DNA of 64,000 bases from Legionella steigerwaltii (GTDB lineage: Bacteria; Pseudomonadota; Gammaproteobacteria; Legionellales; Legionellaceae). Each line of letters begins with the position of its first letter. Positions within the stretch are counted from its first letter, which is position 1. Where the stretch lies: contig NZ_LNYZ01000001.1 of NCBI RefSeq assembly GCF_001468065.1, positions 310,001 to 374,000 on the forward strand. The letters are read 5' to 3'. Of the stretch, positions 17,810-28,215 are shown one piece after another. The position numbers and the translations under genes are program-made. The notes beneath the pieces were generated by a model. It searched no databases. It worked only from the letters and a program-made list of their open reading frames with translations, and was not told the DNA's origin.

Positions 17810-18636
17810 AATCATATTTCGCTCGTGTGCTATCCCATGGATTTTTATGTTTTTTTGTTATTTTGATGTTGTTGCCTATTTATTTGGCGCTTGTTGCCGC
17901 CAGTAATGAAGGCAGTGTTATGATGCAATCTCATATTCCTATGGTTCCAGGTACATTATTATTCAAAAACTTGAAGGCAGTTATGACACAGGGTCTGGCG
18001 GTTACAGGAGGTGAACCGATTACGTCAATGTTATTGAACAGTTTTTTTATGGCTATGGCCATTGCATTAGGTAAGATTATTTTTGCTTTAGGTTCCGCGT
18101 TTGCTTTGGTTTATTTTGATTTTCCATTTAAAAAGTTATGCTTTGCCTTGATATTCACTACGATGATGTTGCCTATAGAAGTCAGGATTGTGCCTACATT
18201 TCAGGTAGTTGCTTCTTTTGGCTTATTAAATTCATTTACCGGACTAACTCTACCTTTATTTGTGTCCGCTACAGGGACTTTTTTATTTCGCCAGTTTTTT
18301 AAAACCATTCCACCTGAACTTGTTGATGCGTCAAAATTAGATGGGGCAGGAGCTGTTCGTTTCTTTTTTGATATCGTTTTGCCTTTGTCCAAAACTCAAA
18401 TTGCATCATTATTTGTTATTTTGTTCGTATATGGTTGGAATCAATATCTCTGGCCTTTAGTGATTACTACAGAAACAAAAATGGCTACAGTAGTAATGGG
18501 TATTCGCTATTTAGCCGGAGTGGCAGATCAAATCCCACAATGGCATTACATCATGGCTGTTGCATTGATTGCATTAATTCCACCTTGTATGGTGGTGATG
18601 TTCATGCAACGCTGGTTTGAAAAAGGGCTAAAATAA
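17806..18636 (+). CDS. ugpE: Glycerol-3-phosphate-type sugar ABC transporter permease UgpE
   Basis: A 276-residue MalG/UgpE-family permease, six predicted membrane helices, with the EAA loop IPPELVDASKLDGAGAVRFFFDIVLPL. Second half of the permease heterodimer with UgpA. Overlaps ugpA by four bases and ends three bases before ugpC. The C-terminal RWFEKGLK is typical of the family. Confidence 0.87.
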   Translation: MKSYFARVLSHGFLCFFVILMLLPIYLALVAASNEGSVMMQSHIPMVPGTLLFKNLKAVMTQGLAVTGGEPITSMLLNSFFMAMAIALGKIIFALGSAFALVYFDFPFKKLCFALIFTTMMLPIEVRIVPTFQVVASFGLLNSFTGLTLPLFVSATGTFLFRQFFKTIPPELVDASKLDGAGAVRFFFDIVLPLSKTQIASLFVILFVYGWNQYLWPLVITTETKMATVVMGIRYLAGVADQIPQWHYIMAVALIALIPPCMVVMFMQRWFEKGLK

Positions 18637-18639
18637 GTT

Positions 18640-19731
18640 ATGGCAACAGTCAATCTCATTGAAGTGTCTAAAAGTGTTGGGCCTACAAAGATTCTGGATA
18701 AGGTAAACGTTAGCATCAAAAAAGGCGAATTTGTGGTAATTGTCGGGCCTTCTGGATGTGGAAAAACTACTTTATTACGTTTAATTGCGGGTTTGGATGA
18801 TGTCAGCTCAGGTTCAATTTTAATTAACAATCAATGTGTTAATGAGATTCCCGCTGCCAAAAGAGACATGGCTATGGTTTTTCAAAACTATGCTCTATAT
18901 CCACATATGACTGTATTCGAAAATATGGCTTATGGATTAAAAATGAGACGTTATAAAAAGGTTGAGATTAAAAAAAGAGTAGCTGAAGCAGCTCAATTGT
19001 TGCATTTAACCCCTTATTTGGAGCGCAAACCTCAAGCGCTTTCAGGAGGACAAAAACAAAGAGTTGCTATGGGAAGAGCCATGGTGCGATCCCCGGCTGT
19101 TTTTTTATTCGATGAACCTTTATCAAATCTGGATGCAAAATTACGAACAGAAATGCGTCATGAAATTCGTCGGTTACATCAACAATTAAATACAACCAGT
19201 TTATACGTAACACATGATCAAACTGAAGCCATGACTATGGCTGAACGTGTTATTGTACTTAATCAAGGTATTGTTGAACAAATAGGTACCCCGCAAGAGC
19301 TTTATCAAAATCCAGCAACTTTATTTGTAGCAGGATTTACAGGACAATACCCTATGAATTTAATATCTGGAATCTTCGATAAACGCAGTAACACTGTGCA
19401 AACGGATTTGGGAGTTAATTATCCTATTCCAGAGTTGATGTTTGATCTTGAAGATCAAGATGAATTGGTTTTGGCAATTCGCGCCGAACATATTTTGCTT
19501 TGTTCTGAAAATAATCCACAAGGTATTCCCATCCATGTCGAATTTATAGACGATATGGGTGCTGACCAATTGATTCATGCAAAATGCATCAAAAACGGTC
19601 AGTGTTTTAATTTGCGCGTTACTGCGGATCAACTACTGACGAGTGGACAACTCTGGGTTGAGTTACCTAAAATTAAATTACATCTTTTTCATCGTAGTTC
19701 TGGAAAGCGTATTGGAGAATGGCGTGCGTAA
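18640..19731 (+). CDS. ugpC: Sugar ABC transporter ATP-binding protein UgpC
   Basis: A 363-residue MalK/UgpC-type ATPase (E. coli UgpC 356). Walker [10 protein letters not shown], signature [14 protein letters not shown], Walker [14 protein letters not shown] and the TOBE regulatory domain after residue about 235 are present. Drives the UgpAE permease. The last eight bases overlap the GTG start of the DUF1189 gene. Confidence 0.9.
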   Translation: MATVNLIEVSKSVGPTKILDKVNVSIKKGEFVVIVGPSGCGKTTLLRLIAGLDDVSSGSILINNQCVNEIPAAKRDMAMVFQNYALYPHMTVFENMAYGLKMRRYKKVEIKKRVAEAAQLLHLTPYLERKPQALSGGQKQRVAMGRAMVRSPAVFLFDEPLSNLDAKLRTEMRHEIRRLHQQLNTTSLYVTHDQTEAMTMAERVIVLNQGIVEQIGTPQELYQNPATLFVAGFTGQYPMNLISGIFDKRSNTVQTDLGVNYPIPELMFDLEDQDELVLAIRAEHILLCSENNPQGIPIHVEFIDDMGADQLIHAKCIKNGQCFNLRVTADQLLTSGQLWVELPKIKLHLFHRSSGKRIGEWRA

Positions 19732-20599
19732 AGAAAGAAACAAACTAAAACCAATTGATACCCCGGTTTATCACTATTGGTCTGCATTGTATATGTCTTT
19801 TTATTCACGACGTCTTTATGTGGATGTTGGAAAACGTTGGAAAGGATTTGCTCTTCTTTATCTCTTATTGACCATAGCCTTATTTTCAATTCCATTTTCT
19901 GTAAGAATGAGCTTCAGTTTGAATCAATCTTTTAAAGAACAAATTACTGATCCTTTATCAAAAATCCCTGTTTTTTATATACAAAATGGTGAGGTTTCTT
20001 TTGATAAACCAATGCCTTATTTAATTAAGAATGATCTGGGGCAAGTCGTTGTTGCTATTGATACTACGGGAAAAATCAATGATTTTCCTCGAGATTATCC
20101 TTATCTTACGATTTTGATTAATAAAAACAAAATTTCTCTTAAAGTACCGAGCCTTAAACTTTTTAATATGGTGGATTCAAAGCCAAATAAGGGTGCTCCT
20201 ATAGTGCAAACCTTTGATAAAGGGACTAACCTGGTATTTGATGGTAAAAAAATTGCAGAAGAAAATTCAATTCAAAAATTGAAATATTTTTCACAACTGA
20301 TGATCTATCCTATGGTTGTTGCAATATTCTTTTCAATTTTTATTGTCTTTTTCTTAGTATTAGCGTTCCTAGGACAAGTATTTTCAACTATATTTTTTTC
20401 TTTTAATGTAAGCTTTTTACAATCGAGCCGGCTTTTAATTGTCGCTGGAACGCCTATGTTATTACTTCTGTTTATTATGCTCACACTCAATTCAATTTTT
20501 CAGGGGTCAGGATTCATTTTATTCGCCTTGCTTATCGCATATTACAGTTTTGCACTTCATTCTCTGCGTGCAGAAAGTAGACGTATTGTGACTTCATGA
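19724..20599 (+). CDS. DUF1189-type membrane protein
   Basis: A 291-residue inner-membrane protein resembling the DUF1189 family. One membrane helix lies near the N terminus ([16 protein letters not shown]), then a soluble extracytoplasmic domain of about 120 residues with [11 protein letters not shown], then three or four helices in the C-terminal third. The GTG at 19724 is chosen because GGAG lies six bases before it and it overlaps the end of ugpC by eight bases, so translation is probably coupled. Its role is unknown; the overlap suggests a part in the same transport system or in envelope physiology. Confidence 0.72.
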   Translation: MRKERNKLKPIDTPVYHYWSALYMSFYSRRLYVDVGKRWKGFALLYLLLTIALFSIPFSVRMSFSLNQSFKEQITDPLSKIPVFYIQNGEVSFDKPMPYLIKNDLGQVVVAIDTTGKINDFPRDYPYLTILINKNKISLKVPSLKLFNMVDSKPNKGAPIVQTFDKGTNLVFDGKKIAEENSIQKLKYFSQLMIYPMVVAIFFSIFIVFFLVLAFLGQVFSTIFFSFNVSFLQSSRLLIVAGTPMLLLLFIMLTLNSIFQGSGFILFALLIAYYSFALHSLRAESRRIVTS

Positions 20600-20693
20600 A
20601 AAAATGTTTTAATTCCTTATGGGGATATAGTTGGGGGTATTCTGGATTATTTATTGAAATTTCTACTGATAGGCAGATGCAAATGGTGACTTT

Positions 20694-21512
20694 ATGAAAG
20701 AGTTGATTCATTTTGCGCATGGGAATGGTTTTCCATCTTTATGTTATAAGCAGATGCTAGATGGCCTCGAGAAAGAATTTGATTATTGTTTTATCGATAG
20801 AATTGGACATGACCCTTTATTTCCGGTTAGTGAAAATTGGCACAATCTTGTATCGGAAGTTATTTCCAGTATTCAAAAGCAGGCCAATCAACCCGTAATT
20901 GCAGTAGGGCATTCTCTAGGAGGAGTTTTAAGCTTACTAGCAGCAATTGAAAAGCCAGAGTTATTTAAAGCGGTGATCATGCTGGATTCACCTTTATTGG
21001 GCACGTTTAAATCAAGTATGGTTCGTTTGGCAAAAGCACTTGGCATCATTGATCGGGTTACACCGGCATTTAGAACTCAAGGTCGCCGTATGTATTGGAA
21101 AGATCACGAGCAATTAATTGGGTATCTGAAAACGCGAGACTTATTTAAAACCTTTACGGATGCCTGTTTAGATGATTATATTAACTATGGCTTAGAGTAT
21201 AAAGAGGATGGATATTATTTACGCTTCGATAGACATATTGAATATCAGATTTATCGAACGATTCCACATGTTATTCCAAACTATGAAGGTAAGTTATTAA
21301 TTCCAGCAGCATTAATTTATGGTGACAAAAGTACTGTGGTTGGTAAAATGGATGTGCGCTACATGAAAAAGTATTTTAATGTAATAAGTTATAAAACCAA
21401 AGGGACCCATTTATTTCCTATGGAATACCCCGAAGTTGTGGCAAAGCAAATAATAAAAATTGTATCTGGTTTAAACTTAAATAGTACCGGTCAGAAGGCC
21501 CAAAATAATTAA
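20694..21512 (+). CDS. Alpha/beta hydrolase
   Basis: A 272-residue alpha/beta-hydrolase-fold enzyme without signal peptide. The HGNGFPS oxyanion motif lies near residue 10 and the nucleophile elbow GHSLGG near residue 84. A late Asp lies in IYGDKSTVVG and the catalytic His in KGTHLFPME. The substrate is unknown; esterase or thioesterase activity is plausible because it lies ten bases upstream of the fatty acyl-CoA dehydrogenase gene and probably shares its transcript. Weak Shine-Dalgarno. Confidence 0.85.
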   Translation: MKELIHFAHGNGFPSLCYKQMLDGLEKEFDYCFIDRIGHDPLFPVSENWHNLVSEVISSIQKQANQPVIAVGHSLGGVLSLLAAIEKPELFKAVIMLDSPLLGTFKSSMVRLAKALGIIDRVTPAFRTQGRRMYWKDHEQLIGYLKTRDLFKTFTDACLDDYINYGLEYKEDGYYLRFDRHIEYQIYRTIPHVIPNYEGKLLIPAALIYGDKSTVVGKMDVRYMKKYFNVISYKTKGTHLFPMEYPEVVAKQIIKIVSGLNLNSTGQKAQNN

Positions 21513-21522
21513 GGAGAATAAT

Positions 21523-24006
21523 GTGCTACACGCTATTTTAGTGCTCATAGTCATTGGAGCTGCAGGGATATTGCTAACAAGGCAGGCAGCAATTTCGGTG
21601 TGGGCTATTAGCTTTGGTTTATTTAGTGCTCTTGTTTTCTATTATGGATCTCCTGGCTTGGCGACAAAAATCATTCTCGTTTTAGTCGAACTTGCTTTAA
21701 TTGCTGGTGCTATAAGACCTTTAAGACGAACATTATTGTCCAAATATTTTTTTAAAGCAGTAAGCAAAGCTATGCCAGCTATGTCTGCAACAGAAAGAGA
21801 AGCGCTCGAGGCCGGCACAGTAAGTTGGGAAGGTGATTTATTTAGCGGCGCTCCTGACTTTTCTATACTGAGGAATGCACCTACCGTTCACTTGACTGAT
21901 GAGGAGCAAGCTTTTATTGATGGTCCAGTAAACACCTTGTGTGCAATGATTGATGATTGGGACATAACCCATAATCTTACTGACTTACCTCAGGAAATCT
22001 GGCAGTTTATTAAAGACAATCGATTTTTAGGCATGATTATTCCTAAGCATTATGGTGGCCTTGAGTTTTCTGCCACAGCGCAAATGTCAGTTTTAGTAAA
22101 AATCTATGGCCGTTCAATTACAGCAGCTACAACTATATCTGTACCTAACTCTCTGGGCCCAGGTGAATTATTGCTTAAATATGGAACTGAAGAACAAAAA
22201 AATTACTATTTACCACGATTGGCAGATGGTAGGGAAATTCCATGTTTTGCTTTGACAGGACCTAATGCCGGTTCTGATGCAGCATCAATCCCAGATAAAG
22301 GTATAGTATGTCATCAAGAAATTAATGGTACTAAAGTATTAGGTATTCGGCTAAATTGGGATAAGCGTTACATTACTTTATGCCCAGTAGCTACAGTAAT
22401 TGGATTAGCATTCAGGTTATTTGACCCAGAGAATTTGTTGGGTAAAGGTGAAGATATAGGTATTAGCTGTGCGTTGATACCAGCAAACACTCCTGGTATT
22501 ACAAAAGGCCGTCGTCATTTCCCACTAAATACTGGCTTCTTGAATGGCCCAACTCAAGGAAAAGATGTATTTATTCCAATGGATTACCTAATTGGTGGCG
22601 TTGCTATGGCCGGTTGTGGTTGGCGTATGCTGATGGAGTGTTTGAGTGCTGGGAGAGCCATATCTTTACCTTCGAGTGCTAATGGTGGTGCCCAGTCAGC
22701 TGCTTTAGCTTCCGGGGCTTATGCACGTATCCGCAAACAATTTAGCCAGCCAATTGGCCGGTTTGAAGGGATAGAGGAACCTTTGGCTAGGATTGCAGCG
22801 AACACGTATATTATTGATGCTGCTTTAAGAATGGCTGCTGCTGCTATTGATAATGGAGCCAAACCTTCTGTAGTTGGTGCTATATTAAAATACCATACCA
22901 CGGAACGAGCAAGACAAGTTTCGCTTGATTCAATGGATATTCATGGTGGAAAAGGAATTTGTCTTGGCCCTAATAATTATTTGGGTAGGGGATATCAAGG
23001 TTCTCCCATAGCAATTACTGTTGAAGGTGCAAATATATTAACTCGAAGTTTAATTATTTTTGGCCAAGGAGCAATCCGATGCCATCCATATGTGTTTAAG
23101 GAACTTGAAAGTATCAGAAATAATAACCTGGTTGAATTCGATAAGGCATTTTTTGCCCATGCTGGATTCATCATAGCTAATTTTACTAAGTCGGTTATTT
23201 TTGCCTGGACTGATGCACGTATGTCTAAAGCGCCTGTTAGTAGTGTGAAGCGGTACTATCAACTCGTACATAAATACAGTGCTAACTTGGCGTTTCTTGC
23301 TGATTTCTCAATGACGGTTCTAGGTGGTGATTTAAAGCGTAAAGAAAAACTATCCTCTCGGCTTGGAGATATGTTGAGTGCATTATATTTGCTTTCAGCT
23401 GTCTTGAAACGTTTTCATGAAGATGGGGAACCAAAAGCTGATTTACCTTTAGTAGAGTGGAGTTGCCAGCAATTATTGCATGAGTGTGAAATGGCAATGC
23501 ACGGTGTTATCGTGAATTTTCCAGCACGTTGGGCGCGAGTCGTTTTACGCTTGATTATTAAACCACTGGGTAATCGAAGAAATAAACCAAATGATCAGCT
23601 AGGTCATAAGTTAGCCCGTATTTTAATCGAGCCTGGTGAAACACGTACACGTCTAACTCATTTAGTTTATAGTAAAGCAGGTGAAAATTGTCCATTGGGT
23701 CGCATGGAAGAGGCGTTCCATAAAATTTGCGCTGCTGATGAGTTAGAAAGAAAAGTAATGCGAGCAGTAAAAGATAATGTTTTAAAATCACTTACCTTGC
23801 TTGAACAGATCAATGAAGCTTTAGCATGTGGATTGCTTACTGAAGCAGAAGCGAAGCAATTAAAAGAAGCGGAGTTGGCAAGACAAGATGTGATCAAAGT
23901 AGATGATTTCAATGATGAAGATCTACGTCGCGCGCCATCAATAAAATCTACTCGAAGCAAAAAAGTCATTGTGAATAAGGACGATATAGAGTCAGAGATG
24001 ATTTGA
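21523..24006 (+). CDS. fadE: Acyl-CoA dehydrogenase FadE
   Basis: An 827-residue FadE (E. coli 814), which catalyses the first beta-oxidation step, acyl-CoA to trans-2-enoyl-CoA, using FAD. Two N-terminal hydrophobic helices (residues about 1-50) anchor it to the inner membrane. The dehydrogenase core contains FALTGPNAGSDAASIPD (FAD-binding loop), SLDSMDIHGGKGICLGP and VEGANILTRSLIIFGQGAIRCHP. The C-terminal DUF1974 domain follows. GTG start with GGAG six bases upstream. Forms a two-gene unit with the hydrolase before it. Confidence 0.94.
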   Translation: MLHAILVLIVIGAAGILLTRQAAISVWAISFGLFSALVFYYGSPGLATKIILVLVELALIAGAIRPLRRTLLSKYFFKAVSKAMPAMSATEREALEAGTVSWEGDLFSGAPDFSILRNAPTVHLTDEEQAFIDGPVNTLCAMIDDWDITHNLTDLPQEIWQFIKDNRFLGMIIPKHYGGLEFSATAQMSVLVKIYGRSITAATTISVPNSLGPGELLLKYGTEEQKNYYLPRLADGREIPCFALTGPNAGSDAASIPDKGIVCHQEINGTKVLGIRLNWDKRYITLCPVATVIGLAFRLFDPENLLGKGEDIGISCALIPANTPGITKGRRHFPLNTGFLNGPTQGKDVFIPMDYLIGGVAMAGCGWRMLMECLSAGRAISLPSSANGGAQSAALASGAYARIRKQFSQPIGRFEGIEEPLARIAANTYIIDAALRMAAAAIDNGAKPSVVGAILKYHTTERARQVSLDSMDIHGGKGICLGPNNYLGRGYQGSPIAITVEGANILTRSLIIFGQGAIRCHPYVFKELESIRNNNLVEFDKAFFAHAGFIIANFTKSVIFAWTDARMSKAPVSSVKRYYQLVHKYSANLAFLADFSMTVLGGDLKRKEKLSSRLGDMLSALYLLSAVLKRFHEDGEPKADLPLVEWSCQQLLHECEMAMHGVIVNFPARWARVVLRLIIKPLGNRRNKPNDQLGHKLARILIEPGETRTRLTHLVYSKAGENCPLGRMEEAFHKICAADELERKVMRAVKDNVLKSLTLLEQINEALACGLLTEAEAKQLKEAELARQDVIKVDDFNDEDLRRAPSIKSTRSKKVIVNKDDIESEMI

Positions 24007-24063
24007 CTTTGAATTTCTAGTCCTCATGGTAGTTTTTTTGCTTATCAAAAATACTTTAGCATT

Positions 24064-24141
24064 TGTGCCCCGGATTAACGCAGTGTAATCCGGGTTTACA
24101 TGCAAAGATCCTCGATGACGATTGTGCTAGTCGGGCTACGA
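24064..24141. repeat. Palindromic intergenic element, divergent copy
   Basis: CCCCGGATTAACGCAGTGTAATCCGGG is a tight hairpin (24068-24094), followed by a second partial arm GTCGGGCTACGATT. It resembles the short element at 3.3 kb more than the long GTAGCCTGGGTG copies. It follows fadE and may end its transcript. Confidence 0.55.
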
Positions 24142-24264
24142 TTCTACAATCATCCAGGGTATTTTAGTCTATACTTAGACAAGGCCATTCTGTCAAAGCG
24201 ATGTTTATCGTCAGAAAAAATTATTCTTTAACTTTGGGAATAATTTGAAAATATGGAGGTTAGC

Positions 24265-26529
24265 ATGAAAAAAAGTTCAATAAAGAACTGCATCATGAAG
24301 GCCATATTCATCGCTTGTTTTTTATTGTTAACATCCCTATCGACTATAACCTTCGCAGATCCCCCCAATCAAGTTGCCCGATTAAGTTATATTAATGGAA
24401 CAGTGAGTTTTTTACCTGCAGGGGAAACCCAGTGGATAGGTGTAATGCTTAATCGACCATTAATCTCAAATGATCAAATATGGTCAGATACAGGAGCACT
24501 TGCTGAAATACAATTGTCTGGTGCTGCTGTTCGTATAGGAAGTCAAACCGCTTTAAAAATATTAAATCTGAATGATGAAATAGCACAATTTCAAATCACA
24601 CAAGGAACTCTTGTTTTAAGTATCAAGAGTACAAACTCTCAGCAAGCTTATGAAGTAGATACGCCGAATTTGGCTTTTGTCGTTACTGAACCCGGGTATT
24701 ATCGCTTCGATGTCATAGCAGAAGATGATATGACAACTGTTAGTGTAAGAATGGGGCAGGGGACAGCTTATGGGGAAAGTACATCCAATACGATTAGTGT
24801 TGGTAATTCATGTAGTGTAACAGGGACTAATTTAGATAATTTTCAGTGTACTACCCTTGGCATAGCATACGATGATTTTGAAGGCTGGAGTTTAGATCGT
24901 GATAAGATGGCAGGTACAGTCTCAACTCAATATATTTCTCCAGAAACTATAGGATATGAAGATCTAGGCAATTATGGATCTTGGACTGAAGATCAACAAT
25001 ATGGCCCCGTTTGGTATCCTAATAATGTAGAGCAAGATTGGGCTCCTTACCAAAATGGCCAATGGATTTGGCTAGGTCTCTGGGGCTGGACTTGGGTGGA
25101 TAATCAGCCTTGGGGTTTTGCACCATTTCACTATGGGCGTTGGGCTTTCATTAGGAATCGATGGTGCTGGGTCCCTGGACCAATAGGTGTTCGTCCTATG
25201 TATGCACCTGCATTAACCGTATTTATTGGAGGCAATAATCCTCAATTCATGATAAATGGCGGATATGGTATTGGTTGGTTTCCTTTAGCCCCAGGAGAAC
25301 CTTATATCCCTCCTTATTATGTTAGCCACCACTATTTTACTGCAATCAATCTGAGTAATACCGTTATTGATCCTGCTTTCATTAACACTATTTACAAAAA
25401 CCAAAATAAGGTAATTAATTACAGAAATGTACGGTTTGCTAATGCGGTTACCGTTGTATCTTCTGATGATTTTATTAACTCGAGGATAGTGAATAATCTT
25501 CGTTCACGGGTTCCTAATCAAATTCTCTTTAATGCCGAACAAACTCATGTCGCACCTGTTGTGCCCCGATCTATTAGCATATTTGGGGGAAAAGGATTTA
25601 CTCAAGTGATACCCCCTGCTGAAATAATATCAAGACCAATCATAACCAAAACTCAGCCTCCTTCAGCAACACCTTCTTTTTCAGAAGTAAAACCACTTTT
25701 ATTAAAAAATGGAGGCAGGCCTCTTAGCCCAGTAGAAGTTAAGAATATAAACACTGGACAACAAGGTATCATTACACAACCACCTCCGGTAACAGTTCAT
25801 CCAGTACCTGGCCAAGCTCCAGGTAAACAACTAGTTCCTAATCAACCTAATCCCAAAGCTCGACCAGGTCTAAATGTTCAACCCAACGAAAATGTTCAAC
25901 CTGGTGTAAATGCTCCACCTGGTATAAAAGTTCAACCTGGTCCAAAACTTCGACCTGGCCCAAGTGTTCAACCGGGTCCTAATGTTCAACCAGGTACTGG
26001 AGCTCAACCAGTTCCTAATGTCCAACCAGGTGTTCAACAAGCTCCTATTATTCATCATGGTCATAAAATACATCCAGGTCCTAATGTCCAACCTGGCCCT
26101 AATGTTCAGCCTGGCCCTAATGTTCAACCTGGTCCTAATGTTCAACCTGGTCCAAGTGTTCAACCTGGTCCTAATGTCTATCATGGTTATAAAGTACATC
26201 CAGGTCCAAATGTTCAGCCTGCTCCTAATATCCAACCCGGCCCAGGTGTGCAGCCTAGTCCTAATGTCTATCATGGTTATAAAGTACATCCAGGTCCTAA
26301 TGTTCAGTCTGCTCCTAATATCCAACCCGGCCCAGGTGTGCAGCCTAGTCCTAATGTCTATCATGGTTATAAAGTACATCCAGGTCCTAATGTTCAACCT
26401 GGTCCAATTGTTCAGCCAGCTCCAGTTATTAAACAAGGACCTATAGTTCACCCATCACCAGGAATTCAAAATCAACCCATGATCAAACCACAGCAGGTAC
26501 CTCATAATATGCAAAAACCACAATATTAA
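24265..26529 (+). CDS. FecR-domain exported protein with Trp-rich region and PGPNVQ repeat tail
   Basis: A 754-residue exported protein. A signal peptide (residues about 1-32, ending TITFADPP) is followed by a FecR-like domain (about 35-170). Next is a Trp/Tyr/Gly-rich DUF6600-like region with WAPYQNGQWIWLGLWGWTWV and FHYGRWAFIRNRWCWVPG (about 240-350). The last 250 residues are a proline-rich tail of PGPNVQ-type repeats, including three near-identical 30-residue units with VYHGYKVHPGPNVQ. ATG at 24265 is chosen because GGAGG lies just upstream. Probably a periplasmic or surface protein; the function is unknown. The repeat tail produces long spurious frames on both strands. Confidence 0.82.
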   Translation: MKKSSIKNCIMKAIFIACFLLLTSLSTITFADPPNQVARLSYINGTVSFLPAGETQWIGVMLNRPLISNDQIWSDTGALAEIQLSGAAVRIGSQTALKILNLNDEIAQFQITQGTLVLSIKSTNSQQAYEVDTPNLAFVVTEPGYYRFDVIAEDDMTTVSVRMGQGTAYGESTSNTISVGNSCSVTGTNLDNFQCTTLGIAYDDFEGWSLDRDKMAGTVSTQYISPETIGYEDLGNYGSWTEDQQYGPVWYPNNVEQDWAPYQNGQWIWLGLWGWTWVDNQPWGFAPFHYGRWAFIRNRWCWVPGPIGVRPMYAPALTVFIGGNNPQFMINGGYGIGWFPLAPGEPYIPPYYVSHHYFTAINLSNTVIDPAFINTIYKNQNKVINYRNVRFANAVTVVSSDDFINSRIVNNLRSRVPNQILFNAEQTHVAPVVPRSISIFGGKGFTQVIPPAEIISRPIITKTQPPSATPSFSEVKPLLLKNGGRPLSPVEVKNINTGQQGIITQPPPVTVHPVPGQAPGKQLVPNQPNPKARPGLNVQPNENVQPGVNAPPGIKVQPGPKLRPGPSVQPGPNVQPGTGAQPVPNVQPGVQQAPIIHHGHKIHPGPNVQPGPNVQPGPNVQPGPNVQPGPSVQPGPNVYHGYKVHPGPNVQPAPNIQPGPGVQPSPNVYHGYKVHPGPNVQSAPNIQPGPGVQPSPNVYHGYKVHPGPNVQPGPIVQPAPVIKQGPIVHPSPGIQNQPMIKPQQVPHNMQKPQY
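26161..26440 (+). repeat. 90-bp in-frame tandem repeat within the proline-rich tail
   Basis: CTAATGTCTATCATGGTTAT starts at 26171, 26261 and 26351, exactly 90 bases apart, so each unit adds 30 residues. The two full units between these points are near-identical. Shorter 18-base units coding PGPNVQ precede them from about 26070. Copy number probably varies between strains by slippage. Confidence 0.85.
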
Positions 26530-26890
26530 CAGGTGTTATTAGGACTTCGAATAACCAATTGACGTAAGAATTAATAAGATCTTTCAGAGATCTTATTAAC
26601 CTATTTCTCAGGAGAAACAAATAAGTGGCAAGTGATCAAAAAAATTAAGTGGGTATTATTGATGAGGCACATAAAATTCCTCGTCTAGTTTTGTTCCTTT
26701 TTATTCAGCGTTATGTTTTGTAACTATTATTTACTTATAAGTTAAAAATCTTATGTTTTAGTGGGTTAAACCAAATGATGTTTTTTAAAGAAAAATTAAT
26801 TGGTTAGGTTTAAACGACTTTTTTGGATAAAAGATATTTTTAAAATCTTATCTCTAAGATAATTGAACAAAAATAAAGCAAATAAAACTA
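26530..26890. other. Intergenic region between convergent FecR-type gene and minE
   Basis: No gene seen. It contains one strong hairpin (listed separately) close to the FecR-type gene and otherwise AT-rich sequence. Confidence 0.55.
26571..26599. terminator. Hairpin after the FecR-type gene
   Basis: Perfect 12-base stem TTAATAAGATCT / AGATCTTATTAA with a TTCAG loop, 40 bases past the stop codon. There is no run of T after it, so termination would rely on the A/T-rich stem or on stabilising the mRNA end. Confidence 0.55.
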
Positions 26891-27154
26891 TTATGCGATC
26901 TCTTTAGTGTCATCCGGCATGGTGATGTTTAATTCAAGCACTGAATTGTCCCCCATGCGCTCAAGGTTCACACTAACCTGATCCCGTGTAACATGTACAT
27001 ACTTGGCAATAACAGCGAGAATTTCTTCCTGAAGCTTTGGCAGATAGTCAGGTGTATTACGTTGAGAACGTTCATGAGAAATAATAATCTGTAAACGTTC
27101 TTTAGCAACTGACGCTGTAGCACTTCGTCTACGCAAGTAATTGAAAATACTCAT
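26891..27154 (-). CDS. minE: Cell division topological specificity factor MinE
   Basis: MinE (87 residues, E. coli 88) stimulates the MinD ATPase and drives pole-to-pole oscillation that keeps the division site at mid-cell. The N-terminal membrane-targeting segment [10 protein letters not shown], the MinD-binding helix [16 protein letters not shown] and the C-terminal topological specificity domain are present. Its start overlaps the minD end by four bases (ATGA), so the two are coupled. Confidence 0.96.
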   Translation of the reverse strand: MSIFNYLRRRSATASVAKERLQIIISHERSQRNTPDYLPKLQEEILAVIAKYVHVTRDQVSVNLERMGDNSVLELNITMPDDTKEIA

Positions 27155-27981
27155 ACCGTCACTTCCTCCTTGTTTTTACTGAATAAGCGACGCAATAATC
27201 CCTTACGATCATTACTTATGAAGCGCATTGATCTCTCTTCACCGAGAAAACGAGCAATTGCATCTTGATAGGCAATACCGGCGTCACTTGTTTCATCAAG
27301 TACTACTGGTGTACCTGTATTTGAAGCTTTAAGCACTGATTTTGATTCTGGAATAACACCTATTAATGGAATAGCCAATATTTCTTTCACGTCAGTAACA
27401 GAAAGCATATCGCCACGTTCGACACGCTCTGGGTCATAACGTGTTAACAATAAATGTTCTTGAATCGGTGTTTTATTTTCAATAGCTCTTTTAGTCTTAC
27501 TTGCAAGAATTCCCAGTATTCGATCTGAGTCGCGCACTGAAGAAACTTCTGGATTCGTCACAACGATTGCATGGTCAGCAAAATACATAGCCATTAATGC
27601 GCCTGTTTCAATTCCAGCAGGTGAATCACAAATAATAAAGTCAAAATCCTTTGAAAGATCATTTAGGGTTCTTTCAACTCCTTCGAGAGTTAATGCATCT
27701 TTATCTCGTGTTTGTGATGCAGGCAGGATATAAAGGTTTGGAATACGTTTGTCTTTAATTAAAGCCTGATTGAGGTTTGCTTCACCATTTATGACATTAA
27801 CAAAATCATAAACGACTCGTCGCTCACAGCCCATGATGATATCGAGGTTTCTTAAACCGATATCAAAGTCAATAACCACTGTCTTATGCCCTAAGAGGGC
27901 AAGACCTGAAGAAATAGCTGCAGAAGAGGTAGTTTTTCCTACTCCACCTTTGCCAGATGTAATTACGATTATTTTAGCCAA
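27151..27981 (-). CDS. minD: Septum site-determining ATPase MinD
   Basis: A 276-residue ParA/MinD ATPase. The deviant Walker [13 protein letters not shown] lies near residue 10, and [12 protein letters not shown] is switch II. The C terminus [14 protein letters not shown] is the amphipathic membrane-targeting helix. ATP-bound MinD recruits MinC to the membrane to block FtsZ assembly away from mid-cell. The usual gene order is minC-minD-minE, but here the gene before minD is divergent guaB, so minC must lie elsewhere. Confidence 0.97.
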   Translation of the reverse strand: MAKIIVITSGKGGVGKTTSSAAISSGLALLGHKTVVIDFDIGLRNLDIIMGCERRVVYDFVNVINGEANLNQALIKDKRIPNLYILPASQTRDKDALTLEGVERTLNDLSKDFDFIICDSPAGIETGALMAMYFADHAIVVTNPEVSSVRDSDRILGILASKTKRAIENKTPIQEHLLLTRYDPERVERGDMLSVTDVKEILAIPLIGVIPESKSVLKASNTGTPVVLDETSDAGIAYQDAIARFLGEERSMRFISNDRKGLLRRLFSKNKEEVTV

Positions 27982-28029
27982 CGCTGAACCCTTCCTATTT
28001 TTTTTGATTCAACACAATATTTAAACAAC

Positions 28030-28059
28030 AGTGTACACGTTAATTGATAAATAATTCAA
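28030..28059 (-). promoter_or_regulatory. Possible promoter of minDE
   Basis: On the minus strand TTGAAT (28059-28054) and TACACT (28035-28030) are separated by 18 bases. The transcript would start near 28023, leaving a leader of about 40 bases before minD. Confidence 0.4.
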
Positions 28060-28215
28060 GTAGTGCAACGGTAATCTGTGGAAAAACATTTCCCAAAATT
28101 AAGAAAGTTAAAGATAATTTTTAACCTTTTTTGATGATTTATTGCTCCCTTTGTTTTTAAGAATATCGAATAAAAAAATTGAATGAGAAATTAACATGAA
28201 TGTAGATCTGGAATT

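Noticed and set aside
26070-26400. Regular repeats considered as a CRISPR array
   Set aside because: The units are in-frame coding repeats without unique spacers, inside a gene with signal peptide and normal start.
25870-26451. 193-codon antisense frame and a 160-codon plus frame over the proline-rich repeat
   Set aside because: They arise because the 18- and 90-base repeats keep all frames open; the residues are repetitive and there is no ribosome site.
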